From assembly GCA_026709625.1 (NCBI GenBank), contig JAPOSR010000056.1:1-64000 (forward strand): a stretch of DNA of 64,000 nucleotides, written 5' to 3'. The position numbers and the translations under genes were made by a program. Below are positions 24,152 through 32,637 of the stretch, piece by piece. The notes beneath the pieces are model-generated. The model made no database searches. It was not told the DNA's origin and worked only from the letters and a program-made list of their open reading frames with translations. Position 1 is the stretch's first letter. Each line of letters opens with the position of its first letter. This DNA comes from Chloroflexota bacterium (GTDB taxonomy: Bacteria > Chloroflexota > Anaerolineae > Aggregatilineales > Phototrophicaceae).

Positions 24152-25675
24152 ATGCAAACCAGGCACCAGACGCAGCGCAGCGATATCCAACCCACGCGCG
24201 CGCAGGTTCATGCCTACTTCGCGCAGGGCGACCATGTGCCGGTTTATCGCACGCTGCTGGCTGATCTGGAAACGCCGGTCTCGGTATACCTGAAGCTGAA
24301 ACAGGCGGGCCAGCCGGCTTTCTTGCTGGAAAGCGTGGAAGGTGGCGAGCAGGTCGGGCGCTATTCATTCATCGGCGTCAATCCCAAAGGCGTGATCAGC
24401 GTCAAGGACAATGTCGCCACGATCGCGCGCAATGGCGAGCAGACCCGGTTTGCCATCCCCAAGGGGCAGGACCCGCTGCATGTCATCCAGCGGCACTTTC
24501 AAACTGTGAGTCCGGTCGCGCTGGATGGCTTGCCGCGCCTGGTTGGCGGCGCAGTCGGATATATGTCCTACGACATTGTGCGCTATTTCGAAGACCTGCC
24601 AGCCACAGCCAGCGATGATCTAGATGTGCCGACTGCCGCGTTTATGCTGCCCGACACACTGGTCATCTTCGACCACGCTATGCACCAGTTGATTGTGCTG
24701 GCGAATGCGCACAACACCAGCGATGACGCCGATGCCGCTTATGACGAGGCGGTCGGCAGCATTGACGCCATCGTCGCCGGGCTGTCCAAGCCGCTGGCGC
24801 AGCCTGTGTATGGCTTGCCGGCGCGCCCCGAACGCGGCGACCCCGCTTCGAATGTCGAGCGGCATGTGCACGAAGAGCGCGTTCGCATGGCGAAGGAATA
24901 CATCCGCGATGGCGATGCGTTTCAGATCGTGCTGGCGCAGCGGTTCAGCCGCGACACCGAAGCCAGCCCGCTGCAGATTTATCGCGCGCTGCGGGCGACG
25001 AATCCTTCGCCCTATATGTTTTTGCTGGAATTCAGCGACGAACTGACCTTGGTGGGCGCGTCGCCAGAGATGCTGGTGCGCCTGGAAGATGGCATCGCCT
25101 ACAACCGCCCCTTGGCGGGCACGCGCCGGCGCGGCAAAGACGAACAAGAAGACCTGGCGCTGGAAGCAGAGCTGTTGAACGACCCCAAAGAACGCGCCGA
25201 GCATGTCATGCTGGTCGACCTGGGGCGCAACGACCTGGGGCGCGTCTGCGAGTATGGCACGGTGCAGGTCAAGCGCATGATGTACATCGAACGATATTCG
25301 CATGTTATGCATATCGTCAGCCAGATCGAAGGTCGGCTGCGCAAGGACATGGACGCTTTTGACCTGGTGCGCGCGACCTTTCCGGCCGGGACGCTCAGCG
25401 GCGCGCCCAAGGTGCGGGCGATGGAGATTATTGAAGAGCTCGAAGGGACGCGGCGCGGTCCTTATGGCGGGGCGGTTGGCTACTTCAGTTTCGATGGCTC
25501 GATGGACATGTGCATCGCGATCCGCACGCTTTTGATGCAGGGCAAGCGCATCAGCGTGCAGGCGGGCGGCGGCATCGTGGCGGACAGCGACCCAAGCGCC
25601 GAATATGATGAGACGATTAACAAAGCCACAGCCGTCTTCGAAGCGGTGAAATATGCCGAGCGCGGCTTGATGTGA
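24152..25675 (+). CDS. trpE: Anthranilate synthase component I
   Basis: Makes anthranilate from chorismate, with TrpG providing ammonia. Shows the feedback-binding LLES element, the chorismate-binding fold, AGTRRRGKDEQEDL, the catalytic LVDLGRNDLGRVC, the PAGTLSGAPKVRAMEII block and the C-terminal IRTLLMQG...QAGGGIVADSDP. 507 aa is normal. ATG 24152 is taken as start because the frame further upstream passes through the T-box core and terminator; AGGGG is just upstream, and ATG 24137 is possible. First gene of the trp operon. Confidence 0.96.
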   Translation: MQTRHQTQRSDIQPTRAQVHAYFAQGDHVPVYRTLLADLETPVSVYLKLKQAGQPAFLLESVEGGEQVGRYSFIGVNPKGVISVKDNVATIARNGEQTRFAIPKGQDPLHVIQRHFQTVSPVALDGLPRLVGGAVGYMSYDIVRYFEDLPATASDDLDVPTAAFMLPDTLVIFDHAMHQLIVLANAHNTSDDADAAYDEAVGSIDAIVAGLSKPLAQPVYGLPARPERGDPASNVERHVHEERVRMAKEYIRDGDAFQIVLAQRFSRDTEASPLQIYRALRATNPSPYMFLLEFSDELTLVGASPEMLVRLEDGIAYNRPLAGTRRRGKDEQEDLALEAELLNDPKERAEHVMLVDLGRNDLGRVCEYGTVQVKRMMYIERYSHVMHIVSQIEGRLRKDMDAFDLVRATFPAGTLSGAPKVRAMEIIEELEGTRRGPYGGAVGYFSFDGSMDMCIAIRTLLMQGKRISVQAGGGIVADSDPSAEYDETINKATAVFEAVKYAERGLM

Positions 25676-25693
25676 GTGGCGGGGAGGCAGGGG

Positions 25694-26287
25694 ATGATCC
25701 TGGTCATCGACAATTACGACAGCTTCACCTACAACATCGTGCAAGAGCTGGGCGAGCTGGGCGCAGAGCTGTCGGTGCATCGCAACGACAAGATCACGGT
25801 TGACGAGATTCGCGCGCTGCGGCCCGAACGCATCGTCGTCTCGCCGGGGCCTGGCTTTCCGGTCGACGCTGGCGTCTCGCTGGATGTCATCCGGCAGCTG
25901 GGCGCGGAGATCCCGCTCTTGGGCATCTGTCTGGGGCATCAAGCCATCGGCGAGGCTTATGGCGGGCTGGTCGTGCATGCGCCGGAATTGATGCACGGCA
26001 AGACCAGTATGATCGAGCACGATGGCGATACGATCCTGCGCGGCATCCCCGATCCTTTCGAAGCCACGCGCTATCACAGCCTGGTCGTCGCCGAAGCGAG
26101 CTTGCCCGACTGCCTCCTGGTCACCGCGCGCGCTTCCAGTGGCGAGATTATGGGTTTGCGCCACAAGACGCAGCCGGTCATCGGCTTGCAATTTCATCCT
26201 GAAAGCATTCTCACGCGCTATGGCATGCAAATCCTCGGCAACTTTCTGGACTATGAGCGCCCGGTCAGCCAGCGAGCAAAGGAGTAG
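25694..26287 (+). CDS. trpG: Anthranilate synthase component II (glutamine amidotransferase)
   Basis: Class I glutaminase supplying ammonia to Trp[11 protein letters not shown] at the N-terminus, oxyanion SPGPG, nucleophile Cys in LLGICLGHQ, and catalytic His/Glu in FHPES. 197 aa. ATG 25694 follows GGGGAGGCAGGGG; the upstream GTG would remove that site. It begins 18 nt after trpE. In some bacteria TrpG also serves PabB, which is not in this window. Confidence 0.96.
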   Translation: MILVIDNYDSFTYNIVQELGELGAELSVHRNDKITVDEIRALRPERIVVSPGPGFPVDAGVSLDVIRQLGAEIPLLGICLGHQAIGEAYGGLVVHAPELMHGKTSMIEHDGDTILRGIPDPFEATRYHSLVVAEASLPDCLLVTARASSGEIMGLRHKTQPVIGLQFHPESILTRYGMQILGNFLDYERPVSQRAKE

Positions 26288-26290
26288 ACA

Positions 26291-27319
26291 ATGGACATCC
26301 AGCAAGCGATCGATGGCTTGAGTCGCTATAGGCATCTACATGCCGATGAAGCCGAGGCGGTGATGCGCCAGATCATGACGGGCGGCGCAAGCGAGGCGCA
26401 GATCGGCGCGTATCTGATGGCGCTGCGCATGAAGGGCGAAAGCGCCGACGAGATCACCGGCAGCGCCCGAGCCATGCGCGAAGCCGCCAGCGCAGTCCCC
26501 ACCGCCACCCCGCGCGATCTGCTGGATACCTGTGGCACTGGCGGCGACAAGTCGGGCAGTTTCAACATCAGCACGACTGTTGCCTTCGTGGCGGCTGGGG
26601 CGGGCATTCCGGTGGCAAAACATGGCAACCGCGCCGCCTCCAGCAAGTGTGGCAGCGCCGATGTGATGGGCGAGCTGGGCCTCAACCTCGACCTAAGTCC
26701 GCAGCAGGTCGGGCAGTGCATAGACGAAGTCGGCATCGGCTTCTTGTTCGCGGTCAAGCTGCATCCTGCCATGCGCCATGCGGTTGGTCCGCGGCGGCAG
26801 CTAGGCATTCGCACCATTTTTAATATCCTTGGGCCTTTGACCAACCCGGCTGGCGCGCAGAGGCAGCTGCTCGGCGTCTTCGCGGCCGAGCTGACCGACC
26901 TGCTGGCGCATGTGCTGGCGGCGCTGGGCACGAAGTCGGCGCTGGTCGTCAATGGCTATGGGGGGCTGGATGAGCTGACCACGACCGGCCCCAACCGCAT
27001 CAGCTATTTGCAGGAAGACGGGGCAGTCAGCCACCTCGACCTCGACCCGACCAGTTTGGGCTTTCATCGCGCCAGCATCACCGACTTGCGTGGCGATGAC
27101 GCCCAGACCAATGCGGCGATTTTGCGCGGTGTGCTGGATGGCAGCGAGCGCGGCGCCAAACGCGATGTTGTCCTGCTGAATGCTGGCGCGGCTTTGATGG
27201 CGGCTGCCGCTGTGCATTCGCTCGCCGACGGCGTGCGCATGGCGCGGGATACGATCGACAGTGGCGCGGCTCTGCAGAAGCTGGACAATTTGATCGAGTT
27301 CAGCCAAAGCGGCGCCTGA
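26291..27319 (+). CDS. trpD: Anthranilate phosphoribosyltransferase
   Basis: Joins anthranilate to PRPP. DTCGTGGDKSGSFNIST (glycine-rich PRPP loop), KHGNRAASSKCGSADV, the anthranilate-site stretch HPAMRHAVGPRRQLG, and NILGPLTNPAGA are all intact. 342 aa. ATG 26291 has AAAGGAG 7 nt upstream. Its TGA overlaps the trpC ATG (TGATG). Confidence 0.97.
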   Translation: MDIQQAIDGLSRYRHLHADEAEAVMRQIMTGGASEAQIGAYLMALRMKGESADEITGSARAMREAASAVPTATPRDLLDTCGTGGDKSGSFNISTTVAFVAAGAGIPVAKHGNRAASSKCGSADVMGELGLNLDLSPQQVGQCIDEVGIGFLFAVKLHPAMRHAVGPRRQLGIRTIFNILGPLTNPAGAQRQLLGVFAAELTDLLAHVLAALGTKSALVVNGYGGLDELTTTGPNRISYLQEDGAVSHLDLDPTSLGFHRASITDLRGDDAQTNAAILRGVLDGSERGAKRDVVLLNAGAALMAAAAVHSLADGVRMARDTIDSGAALQKLDNLIEFSQSGA

Positions 27320-28134
27320 TGTCTTTCGTCAGCACCGACACCATCCTCGACCGCATCCTCGCGCGCAAGCTGGAAGAATTGGCCGAGCGGCGCGCGCAAA
27401 CATCTTTGCCAGAGATGCGCCGGCGGGCAGAAGCGATGCGATATCCGCCGCGTGATTTCGCTGCGGCTTTGCGAGGCGACCGCATCGCGCTAATTGCCGA
27501 GGTCAAACGCGCATCGCCGAGCAAGGGCGCGCTGACCCGCGACTTTGCGCCGGCGCTGCTGGCAGGCGCATACGCGTATAATGGCGCTGCGGCGGTTTCG
27601 GTGTTGACGGACGAAGACTTCTTTCGCGGACATCTGCGCTATTTGACGGCGATTCGCCAGGCAGTCGCGTTGCCCATCTTGCGCAAGGATTTCATCATCG
27701 ACCCCTACCAGGTATACGCCGGGCGAGCCGCCGGCGCCGATGCGCTTCTGCTGATTGTGGCGGCGCTGGATGATGCGCAGCTGCGCGACTTGCAGGCTTT
27801 GGCGCTGGCTTTGGATATGGTGGCGCTGGTCGAAGTGCACAATGAGCTCGAAATGGAACGGGCGCTGCGCCTGGGCGCGAGGCTGATCGGCATCAACAAT
27901 CGCGACTTGCAGACATTTCAAGTCGATTTGCGCACGACAGCGCGGTTGGCAAAGCTGGTTGGCGGCGACGCGCTGTTGGTGGCGGAAAGCGGCATTTTTA
28001 ATTCCAGCCATGTGCGCGCAATGGCTGAGGCTGGCGCGGCGGCGGTCTTGGTCGGCGAGGCGTTGATTCGCGCGCCCGACCTGGTTAGCCTGGCGCGAGA
28101 ACTCAGCGATGTGGAGCGGCTGCGTCATGACTAG
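27319..28134 (+). CDS. trpC: Indole-3-glycerol-phosphate synthase
   Basis: Ring closure of CdRP to indole-3-glycerol phosphate. TIM barrel with IAEVKRASPSKG near residue 57, SVLTDEDFF, ILRKDFIIDPYQ, LVEVHNELE, IGINNRDL and VAESGI. 271 aa, monofunctional, separate from trpF but overlapping it by 8 nt. Confidence 0.97.
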   Translation: MSFVSTDTILDRILARKLEELAERRAQTSLPEMRRRAEAMRYPPRDFAAALRGDRIALIAEVKRASPSKGALTRDFAPALLAGAYAYNGAAAVSVLTDEDFFRGHLRYLTAIRQAVALPILRKDFIIDPYQVYAGRAAGADALLLIVAALDDAQLRDLQALALALDMVALVEVHNELEMERALRLGARLIGINNRDLQTFQVDLRTTARLAKLVGGDALLVAESGIFNSSHVRAMAEAGAAAVLVGEALIRAPDLVSLARELSDVERLRHD

Positions 28135-28789
28135 GGTCAAAATCTGCGGCGTTCGCAGCCTGGACAATGCGTTGATGGCGGCGGCGGCCGGCGCAGACTT
28201 GATCGGGCTGAACTTTTATCCGCCGTCTCCGCGCAGCCTTGAACTGGCAAGCGCGCGAAAAATCGTCCAGGGGCTGCGGCTGGCGCTGGGGGCGGATTGT
28301 CCGACCCTGGTGGGTGTCTTTGTCAACGAATCCGTCGCTGACATGCGCCGACTCATGACCGCAGTGGGCCTGGATTTTGCCCAGCTCAGCGGCGATGAAC
28401 CGCCCGAAACAGTGGCTGCTCTGCATGGCGCGGCTTTCAAGGCGATTCGTCCGCGCACGCCGGGCGCTGCCGCCAAGGCGGTCGCTGAGTATGCCGCGAG
28501 CTTCCCGCCTGACGAGCGAGCGCCGAGCCTGCTCGTCGATGCCCACCATCCTCGGCTCTATGGCGGCAGTGGCGAGACAACCAGCTTGACTGTTGCGGCA
28601 AAGATCCAGCCCGAGGCGCCGCGGCTGATGCTGGCTGGTGGATTGACGCCGGACAATGTAGCCGAGCGCGTCCGCGCTATTCGCCCCTGGGGCGTGGATG
28701 TGGCCAGCGGCGTCGAGTCGGGCAGCGCCGGCCACAAGGACGAGCGCAAGCTGCGCGCATTCATTCAGGCGGTTTGGTCGGCGTCATGA
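28127..28789 (+). CDS. trpF: Phosphoribosylanthranilate isomerase
   Basis: Amadori rearrangement of PRA to CdRP. Starts VKICGVRS with the catalytic Cys, has GLNFYPPSPRS, LVGVFVN, FAQLSGDE, LVDAH and GGLTPDNV, with SGVESGSAGHKDERKL at the C-terminus. 220 aa. ATG 28127 is supported by overlap with trpC. Its TGA overlaps the following NUDIX ATG (ATGA). Confidence 0.96.
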   Translation: MTRVKICGVRSLDNALMAAAAGADLIGLNFYPPSPRSLELASARKIVQGLRLALGADCPTLVGVFVNESVADMRRLMTAVGLDFAQLSGDEPPETVAALHGAAFKAIRPRTPGAAAKAVAEYAASFPPDERAPSLLVDAHHPRLYGGSGETTSLTVAAKIQPEAPRLMLAGGLTPDNVAERVRAIRPWGVDVASGVESGSAGHKDERKLRAFIQAVWSAS

Positions 28790-29409
28790 GCGAACGATTC
28801 GATATTTATGACGAGGCTTTGACCCACATCGGCACCAAGTCGCGCGCAGCTGTGCACCGCGATGGCGACTGGCACCAGGTGTTTCATTGCTGGGTGGTCG
28901 GGCGCGATGCGCAAGGCGAATTTGTTATCTTGCAGAAGCGCGGTCCCGCCCAGGATGCCTACCCAGGCAAGGTCGATATCAGCGCGGCTGGACACCTGGT
29001 GGCGGGCGAGACTGTGGTGGATGGCGTCCGCGAACTTCACGAAGAACTGGGCTTGCGCGTCAACTTTGACGAGCTGCGCTCGCTGGGGCGGCGGGTCGGC
29101 ATTGCTCGCGCCGATGGTCTTATCGATCGTCAAATCTGCCATGTCTTTTTGTATCGCTGCGACCAGCCGCTGCGAGACTATACATTTGCCGCCGATGAAA
29201 TTGACGGCTTGCTGAAGCTGCGCCTGGATGATGGCCTGCGCCTTTTGTCTGGCGAGGTCGCCAGCGTGCCGGCCGCGGCGCTGGGGCTCGGCGTCGATGA
29301 AGTCACTTTGACGCGCGCCGATTTTATCGAAAGCATAGACAACTATGTCTTTAAGGCGTTGCTCTTGGCGAAACGCTATTTGCAAGGCGAGACTCTGCTG
29401 TATGTCTGA
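28786..29409 (+). CDS. NUDIX hydrolase inside the trp operon
   Basis: A complete NUDIX box, G-x5-E-x7-REL-x-EE-x-GL, spans about residues 66-88 (GHLVAGE...RELHEELGL). The overall plan (TKSRAAVHRDGDWHQVFHCWVV, ILQKRG, DISAAGH) resembles the YfcD/isopentenyl-diphosphate-isomerase-like NUDIX group, though Idi catalytic Cys/Glu residues are not clearly placed. ATG 28786 overlaps trpF and trpB begins 21 nt later, so it is co-transcribed with tryptophan genes. Substrate unknown; it may clean up a damaged metabolite of the pathway or be an unrelated passenger. Confidence 0.88.
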   Translation: MSERFDIYDEALTHIGTKSRAAVHRDGDWHQVFHCWVVGRDAQGEFVILQKRGPAQDAYPGKVDISAAGHLVAGETVVDGVRELHEELGLRVNFDELRSLGRRVGIARADGLIDRQICHVFLYRCDQPLRDYTFAADEIDGLLKLRLDDGLRLLSGEVASVPAAALGLGVDEVTLTRADFIESIDNYVFKALLLAKRYLQGETLLYV

Positions 29410-29430
29410 CAAGGAACGCGAGGGCAAGCC

Positions 29431-30657
29431 ATGACCGAAGCAACCATCCGCGCCGACATCAGCGACCTGCCTGATGCCCGCGGCTACTTTGGCGAGTTTG
29501 GCGGACGTTTCGTGCCCGAGACCATCATCCCCGCTCTGGACGAGCTCGAAGCCGCGTATGCCGCTGCCATAGCCGACCCGGAATTTCATGCCGAGCTGCG
29601 GCATCTGCAGCGCACCTACACCGGACGCCCCACGCCAGTCAGCCATGCGCGGCGATTGAGCGAGGCGCTGGGTGGCGCGCAGATTTACCTGAAGCGCGAA
29701 GACCTGGCGCATACCGGCGCGCACAAGATCAACAACGCGCTGGGGCAGGGCTTGCTGGCTCAACGAATGGGCAAGCGCCGCATCATCGCCGAGACGGGCG
29801 CCGGGCAGCATGGCGTGGGCGCCGCCACGGCGATGGCGCTGCTGGGCTTGGCCTGCCATGTGTATATGGGCACGGTCGATATCAAGCGGCAGCAGCCCAA
29901 TGTCTTCCGCATGCGTCTGCTGGGCGCGCAGGTCATCCCGGTCGAAAGCGGCAGCCGCACGCTCAAAGACGCCATCAACGAAGCCATGCGCGACTGGGTC
30001 ACCCATGTGCGCACGACCTTTTATCTGCTGGGTTCGGCGCTGGGACCGCATCCATATCCGATGATGGTGCGCGACTTCCAGAGTGTCATCGGCAATGAAG
30101 CGCGCGAGCAGATCCAGCGGCTGACCGGGCAGCTCCCCGATGTCTGCGTGGCATGCGTGGGCGGCGGCAGCAACGCCATCGGCATGTTTCATGCTTTCCG
30201 ACATGATGCCAATACAGAGCTCGTCGGCGTCGAGGCGGGTGGACGCGGCATCGCCAGCCAGGCGCACGCGGCGCGCTTCGCCGACCTGGATATCAGCCGA
30301 CCGGGCATTCTGCATGGTACGCGCTCTTATGTCATGCAAGACGCGGACGGACAGATTCTGGAAACCCACAGCGTCTCGGCTGGTCTTGATTATCCTTCGG
30401 TTGGCCCCGAGCACGCCCACCTGCGCCAGTTGGAACGGGCGCATTATACTGTGGCGACCGATGACGAAGCGTTGGCGGCTTTTCAGACGCTCTGCAAGCT
30501 CGAGGGCATCATCCCGGCGCTGGAGAGCGCGCATGCTGTCGCTGAAGCCATCAAGCGCGCGCCGACCATGCCCCGCGATTCTGTGCTGCTGGTCAACTTG
30601 AGCGGGCGCGGCGACAAAGACCTCGATACCGTCATCGACATTCTGGGAGGTGGTTGA
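29431..30657 (+). CDS. trpB: Tryptophan synthase beta subunit
   Basis: PLP enzyme that condenses indole with serine. [12 protein letters not shown] at the N-terminus, PLP lysine in [13 protein letters not shown] (near residue 97), [11 protein letters not shown], the phosphate-binding [10 protein letters not shown], and [15 protein letters not shown]. 408 aa, the TrpB1 type that pairs with TrpA. GAGG lies upstream of ATG 29431. Confidence 0.97.
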   Translation: MTEATIRADISDLPDARGYFGEFGGRFVPETIIPALDELEAAYAAAIADPEFHAELRHLQRTYTGRPTPVSHARRLSEALGGAQIYLKREDLAHTGAHKINNALGQGLLAQRMGKRRIIAETGAGQHGVGAATAMALLGLACHVYMGTVDIKRQQPNVFRMRLLGAQVIPVESGSRTLKDAINEAMRDWVTHVRTTFYLLGSALGPHPYPMMVRDFQSVIGNEAREQIQRLTGQLPDVCVACVGGGSNAIGMFHAFRHDANTELVGVEAGGRGIASQAHAARFADLDISRPGILHGTRSYVMQDADGQILETHSVSAGLDYPSVGPEHAHLRQLERAHYTVATDDEALAAFQTLCKLEGIIPALESAHAVAEAIKRAPTMPRDSVLLVNLSGRGDKDLDTVIDILGGG

Positions 30658-30658
30658 T

Positions 30659-31462
30659 ATGACGCGCAGATTGCAAGGCGTCGCCGCATTGACGGCCATG
30701 TTCGCTCGGGCGCGGGCACAAAGCCGCGCGGCTTTCTTGCCATACTTCCCAGTCGGCTATCCAACTTATGCAGAATCGCTGGCGGCCATTGCGGAGATGG
30801 CGGCGGCTGGCGTGGACGGATTCGAAATCGGCATTCCTTTCAGCGACCCCATAGCCGATGGGCCAACTATCCAGGCAGCCACGCAGACCGCCTTGGAAAA
30901 TGGCACGACCGCGCGCGATTGCCTGGACGCGGTGCGGGGCTTGCGCGAACGCGGCATAACCCAGCCCATGCTGCTGATGGGTTATGCCAATCCCCTGCTT
31001 GCCTATGGCGCAGATCGCTTTGTGCGCGATGCTGGCGCGGCGGGTGCGGATGGCTTAATCGTGCCCGACCTGCCGCCCGAAGAAGCCCATTATTTCGCCG
31101 AAAGCTGCGCGAGAGAGGGGCTGGCGCTGGTGTTCATGCTGGCACCCACCAGCAACGACGCTCGCGTAAAGCTGGTGGGCGAGCGCTCCAGCGGCTTTAT
31201 CTATGTCGTGTCGCTGACAGGCATCACCGGCGCGCGGGCTGCGCTGCCAGCCGACCTGTCCGCATTCATCGCCCGGCTGCGCGCGCAGACCGATATGCCG
31301 CTGGCGCTGGGCTTTGGCATCAGCACGCCCGAACAAGCCGCCCAAGTCAGCAAATTGACAGACGGCTTCATCATCGGCTCGGCTTTGGTGCGCGCGGGGG
31401 GTGAAAGCCTCGATGCGCTGCGCGAATTGACGCAGGCCACAGTCGCGGCGATCCGGGATTGA
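30659..31462 (+). CDS. trpA: Tryptophan synthase alpha subunit
   Basis: Cleaves indole-3-glycerol phosphate and channels indole to TrpB. TIM barrel with LPYFPVGYPT, the catalytic Glu in GFEIGIPFSDPIADGPTIQ, catalytic Asp in VPDLPPEEA, YVVSLTGITGAR and GFGISTPEQA. 267 aa. ATG 30659 follows GGGAGGTGG; trpB ends 1 nt before it. Confidence 0.97.
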   Translation: MTRRLQGVAALTAMFARARAQSRAAFLPYFPVGYPTYAESLAAIAEMAAAGVDGFEIGIPFSDPIADGPTIQAATQTALENGTTARDCLDAVRGLRERGITQPMLLMGYANPLLAYGADRFVRDAGAAGADGLIVPDLPPEEAHYFAESCAREGLALVFMLAPTSNDARVKLVGERSSGFIYVVSLTGITGARAALPADLSAFIARLRAQTDMPLALGFGISTPEQAAQVSKLTDGFIIGSALVRAGGESLDALRELTQATVAAIRD

Positions 31463-31543
31463 TGCGCCACACAGCCGCAGAGGTTGAGCGCCGCGCGGCG
31501 GCAATCGAAAACGAATGACTCGCAAGGCAAAGAGGCGATAACA

Positions 31544-31909
31544 ATGAATTATGACCAACTATGGCGGCAACTTAAAGAAAAATTTGACGAATTGGACTGG
31601 ATTTGGAATGGGGATGAATGGCACTGGGAAGAGATGGTTCGCTTTACGGCATTGGGTGAAGCCGGGCTGGATCGCTACATCGTTTTTCACATGGAGCGCG
31701 CAGATTATCACAATGACCGCTGCAACCATCACGAAGAGCGCGAAGCCTATCTCAAGTCGCTTGGCAGCCATGATCATGCCGCAGAGATCGAATACCATGT
31801 AAATTGCCAGGAAAATCACAATAAATCGGTCGAATGGCATTCGACCATGCTGAATTTGGCTGTTGCCTACAAGCTGGTGAAAAAGAGCCAAACCCCTGCC
31901 CAAAAATGA
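31544..31909 (+). CDS. Hypothetical His-rich 121-aa protein
   Basis: Not recognised. Soluble, acidic and aromatic-rich at the start (LDWIWNGDEWHWEEM), with ten His and two Cys clustered in residues 25-100 (YHNDRCNHHEERE, HDHAAEIEYHVNC), suggesting metal binding or a small helical fold. ATG 31544 has AAAGAGG 8 nt upstream. It follows trpA by 81 nt and may be the tail of the trp transcript. Its last seven codons and stop lie in a reversed copy of the dispersed repeat, so the natural C-terminus has probably been replaced. Confidence 0.65.
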   Translation: MNYDQLWRQLKEKFDELDWIWNGDEWHWEEMVRFTALGEAGLDRYIVFHMERADYHNDRCNHHEEREAYLKSLGSHDHAAEIEYHVNCQENHNKSVEWHSTMLNLAVAYKLVKKSQTPAQK

Positions 31910-31993
31910 GGGAGGGGTTTGCATGCTGTGGAAGCGCATGGGAGACTCACCTTCCCTCGTTCTGGAGGTTCAGTTGACCTATCCACGCAAATA
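31888..31993 (-). repeat. Dispersed intergenic repeat, copy D (reversed)
   Basis: Read on the minus strand it has GCGTGGATA, CCAGAACGAGGGAAGG, GCGC-TCC-CAGCATG and CCTC-CTCATTTTTGG-GGGG in the same order as the copy near 53950-54095. The AAACCCCT/AGGGGTTT hairpin at its left end covers the end of the 121-aa gene. Confidence 0.75.
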
Positions 31994-32047
31994 GCCACGC
32001 TCCGCGATTATTCCTCTTGCCGCCAGCGCCTGGCTTGTGCTATCTTG

Positions 32048-32056
32048 TGCTATAAT
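32048..32056 (+). promoter_or_regulatory. Extended -10 promoter of the aro operon
   Basis: TGCTATAAT: TG-n-TATAAT with TATAAT at 32051-32056. No good -35 is present, as expected for an extended -10. +1 near 32063, giving a ~200-nt leader before aroH. Confidence 0.65.
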
Positions 32057-32085
32057 GAAGATGTTGCTATTCACAAGGCATTGGC

Positions 32086-32181
32086 ATGATTGAGCGCGAC
32101 CTACCCACAGCCGCCAGTTTTGGCTATTATCCGTATCCAAACAGCATAGTCCGGTCTGGGTCGCCGCTCGCTGGCAACTGA
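32086..32181 (+). CDS. Tyr/Phe-rich leader peptide of an attenuator
   Basis: 31 codons from ATG 32086 (AAGG 7 nt upstream) to TGA 32179-32181. Residues 12-17 are F-G-Y-Y-P-Y: one TTT and three TAT codons close together, just upstream of an intrinsic terminator and the chorismate mutase/prephenate dehydrogenase genes. That is the layout of classic amino-acid attenuators such as pheA and trp leaders. The Tyr codons fall in a possible stem (32122-32127 GGCTAT with 32146-32151 ATAGTC). The peptide itself needs no function. A 10-codon frame from ATG 32061 overlaps its start. Confidence 0.7.
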   Translation: MIERDLPTAASFGYYPYPNSIVRSGSPLAGN

Positions 32182-32207
32182 CATTCGCACGAAATCGGCG
32201 TGTGATG

Positions 32208-32240
32208 AAAGCGCGGGGTGGCACATCCGGCGCTTTTTTT
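32208..32240 (+). terminator. Attenuator terminator before aroH
   Basis: AAAGCGC (32208-32214) pairs with GCGCTTT (32230-32236), inner GG/CC, then a run of seven T (32234-32240). CGCCG (32162-32166) can pair with CGGCG (32196-32200), and GCACG with CGTGT just before the terminator, giving material for rival folds; the true antiterminator is not resolved. Confidence 0.8.
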
Positions 32241-32268
32241 GTGTAAATTGTATGGAGAAACATCGATT

Positions 32269-32637
32269 ATGCTACGAGGTATTCGCGGCGCGACGACAGT
32301 CGAGAGCAATGCGCAAGAGGCGATCTTGGCAGCCACGCAGGAGCTGCTGGCTACTATGATCGTGTGCAACGGCATTGAGGAAGATGATGTCGCCAGCGTG
32401 CTCTTTTCTGCCACGCCAGAACTTGACGATACCTTCCCCGCCAAAGCCGCGCGCATGATCGGTTGGACACGCACCGCATTGATGGGCTTCCAAGAAGCGG
32501 ATGTCAAACATGGCTTGCCGTATTGCATCCGCGTGCTGATTCACTGGAATACCGACAAATCTCTGGACGAGATTCGGCATGTGTTTTTGCGCGAGGCGGT
32601 TGTGCTGCGCCCCGACTTGACAGAGGGCAGGCCATGA
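32269..32637 (+). CDS. aroH: Chorismate mutase, AroH class
   Basis: Trimeric, monofunctional chorismate mutase (chorismate to prephenate). LRGIRGATTVESNAQEAI at the N-terminus is the AroH signature with its active-site Arg, followed by VLFSATPELDDTFPAKAAR and GLPYCIRVLIHWNT. 122 aa, typical of the class. ATG 32269 follows GGAG; the upstream frame would run into the terminator T-run. Its TGA overlaps tyrA (ATGA). First structural gene behind the attenuator. Confidence 0.96.
   Translation: MLRGIRGATTVESNAQEAILAATQELLATMIVCNGIEEDDVASVLFSATPELDDTFPAKAARMIGWTRTALMGFQEADVKHGLPYCIRVLIHWNTDKSLDEIRHVFLREAVVLRPDLTEGRP

Noticed and set aside
24620..26335. 571-codon minus-strand open frame
   Set aside because: Opposite trpE/trpG, whose catalytic motifs are intact.
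28765..30699. 644-codon minus-strand open frame across trpF-nudix-trpB
   Set aside because: Shadow caused by GC-rich codon bias opposite genes with clear enzyme motifs.
32216..32224. GGGTGGCAC in the aro terminator loop as a T-box core
   Set aside because: Only nine bases match; there is no ACCGCG continuation, no specifier-loop AGTA/GAA pair and no antiterminator arm, while a leader peptide with Tyr codons explains the region better.
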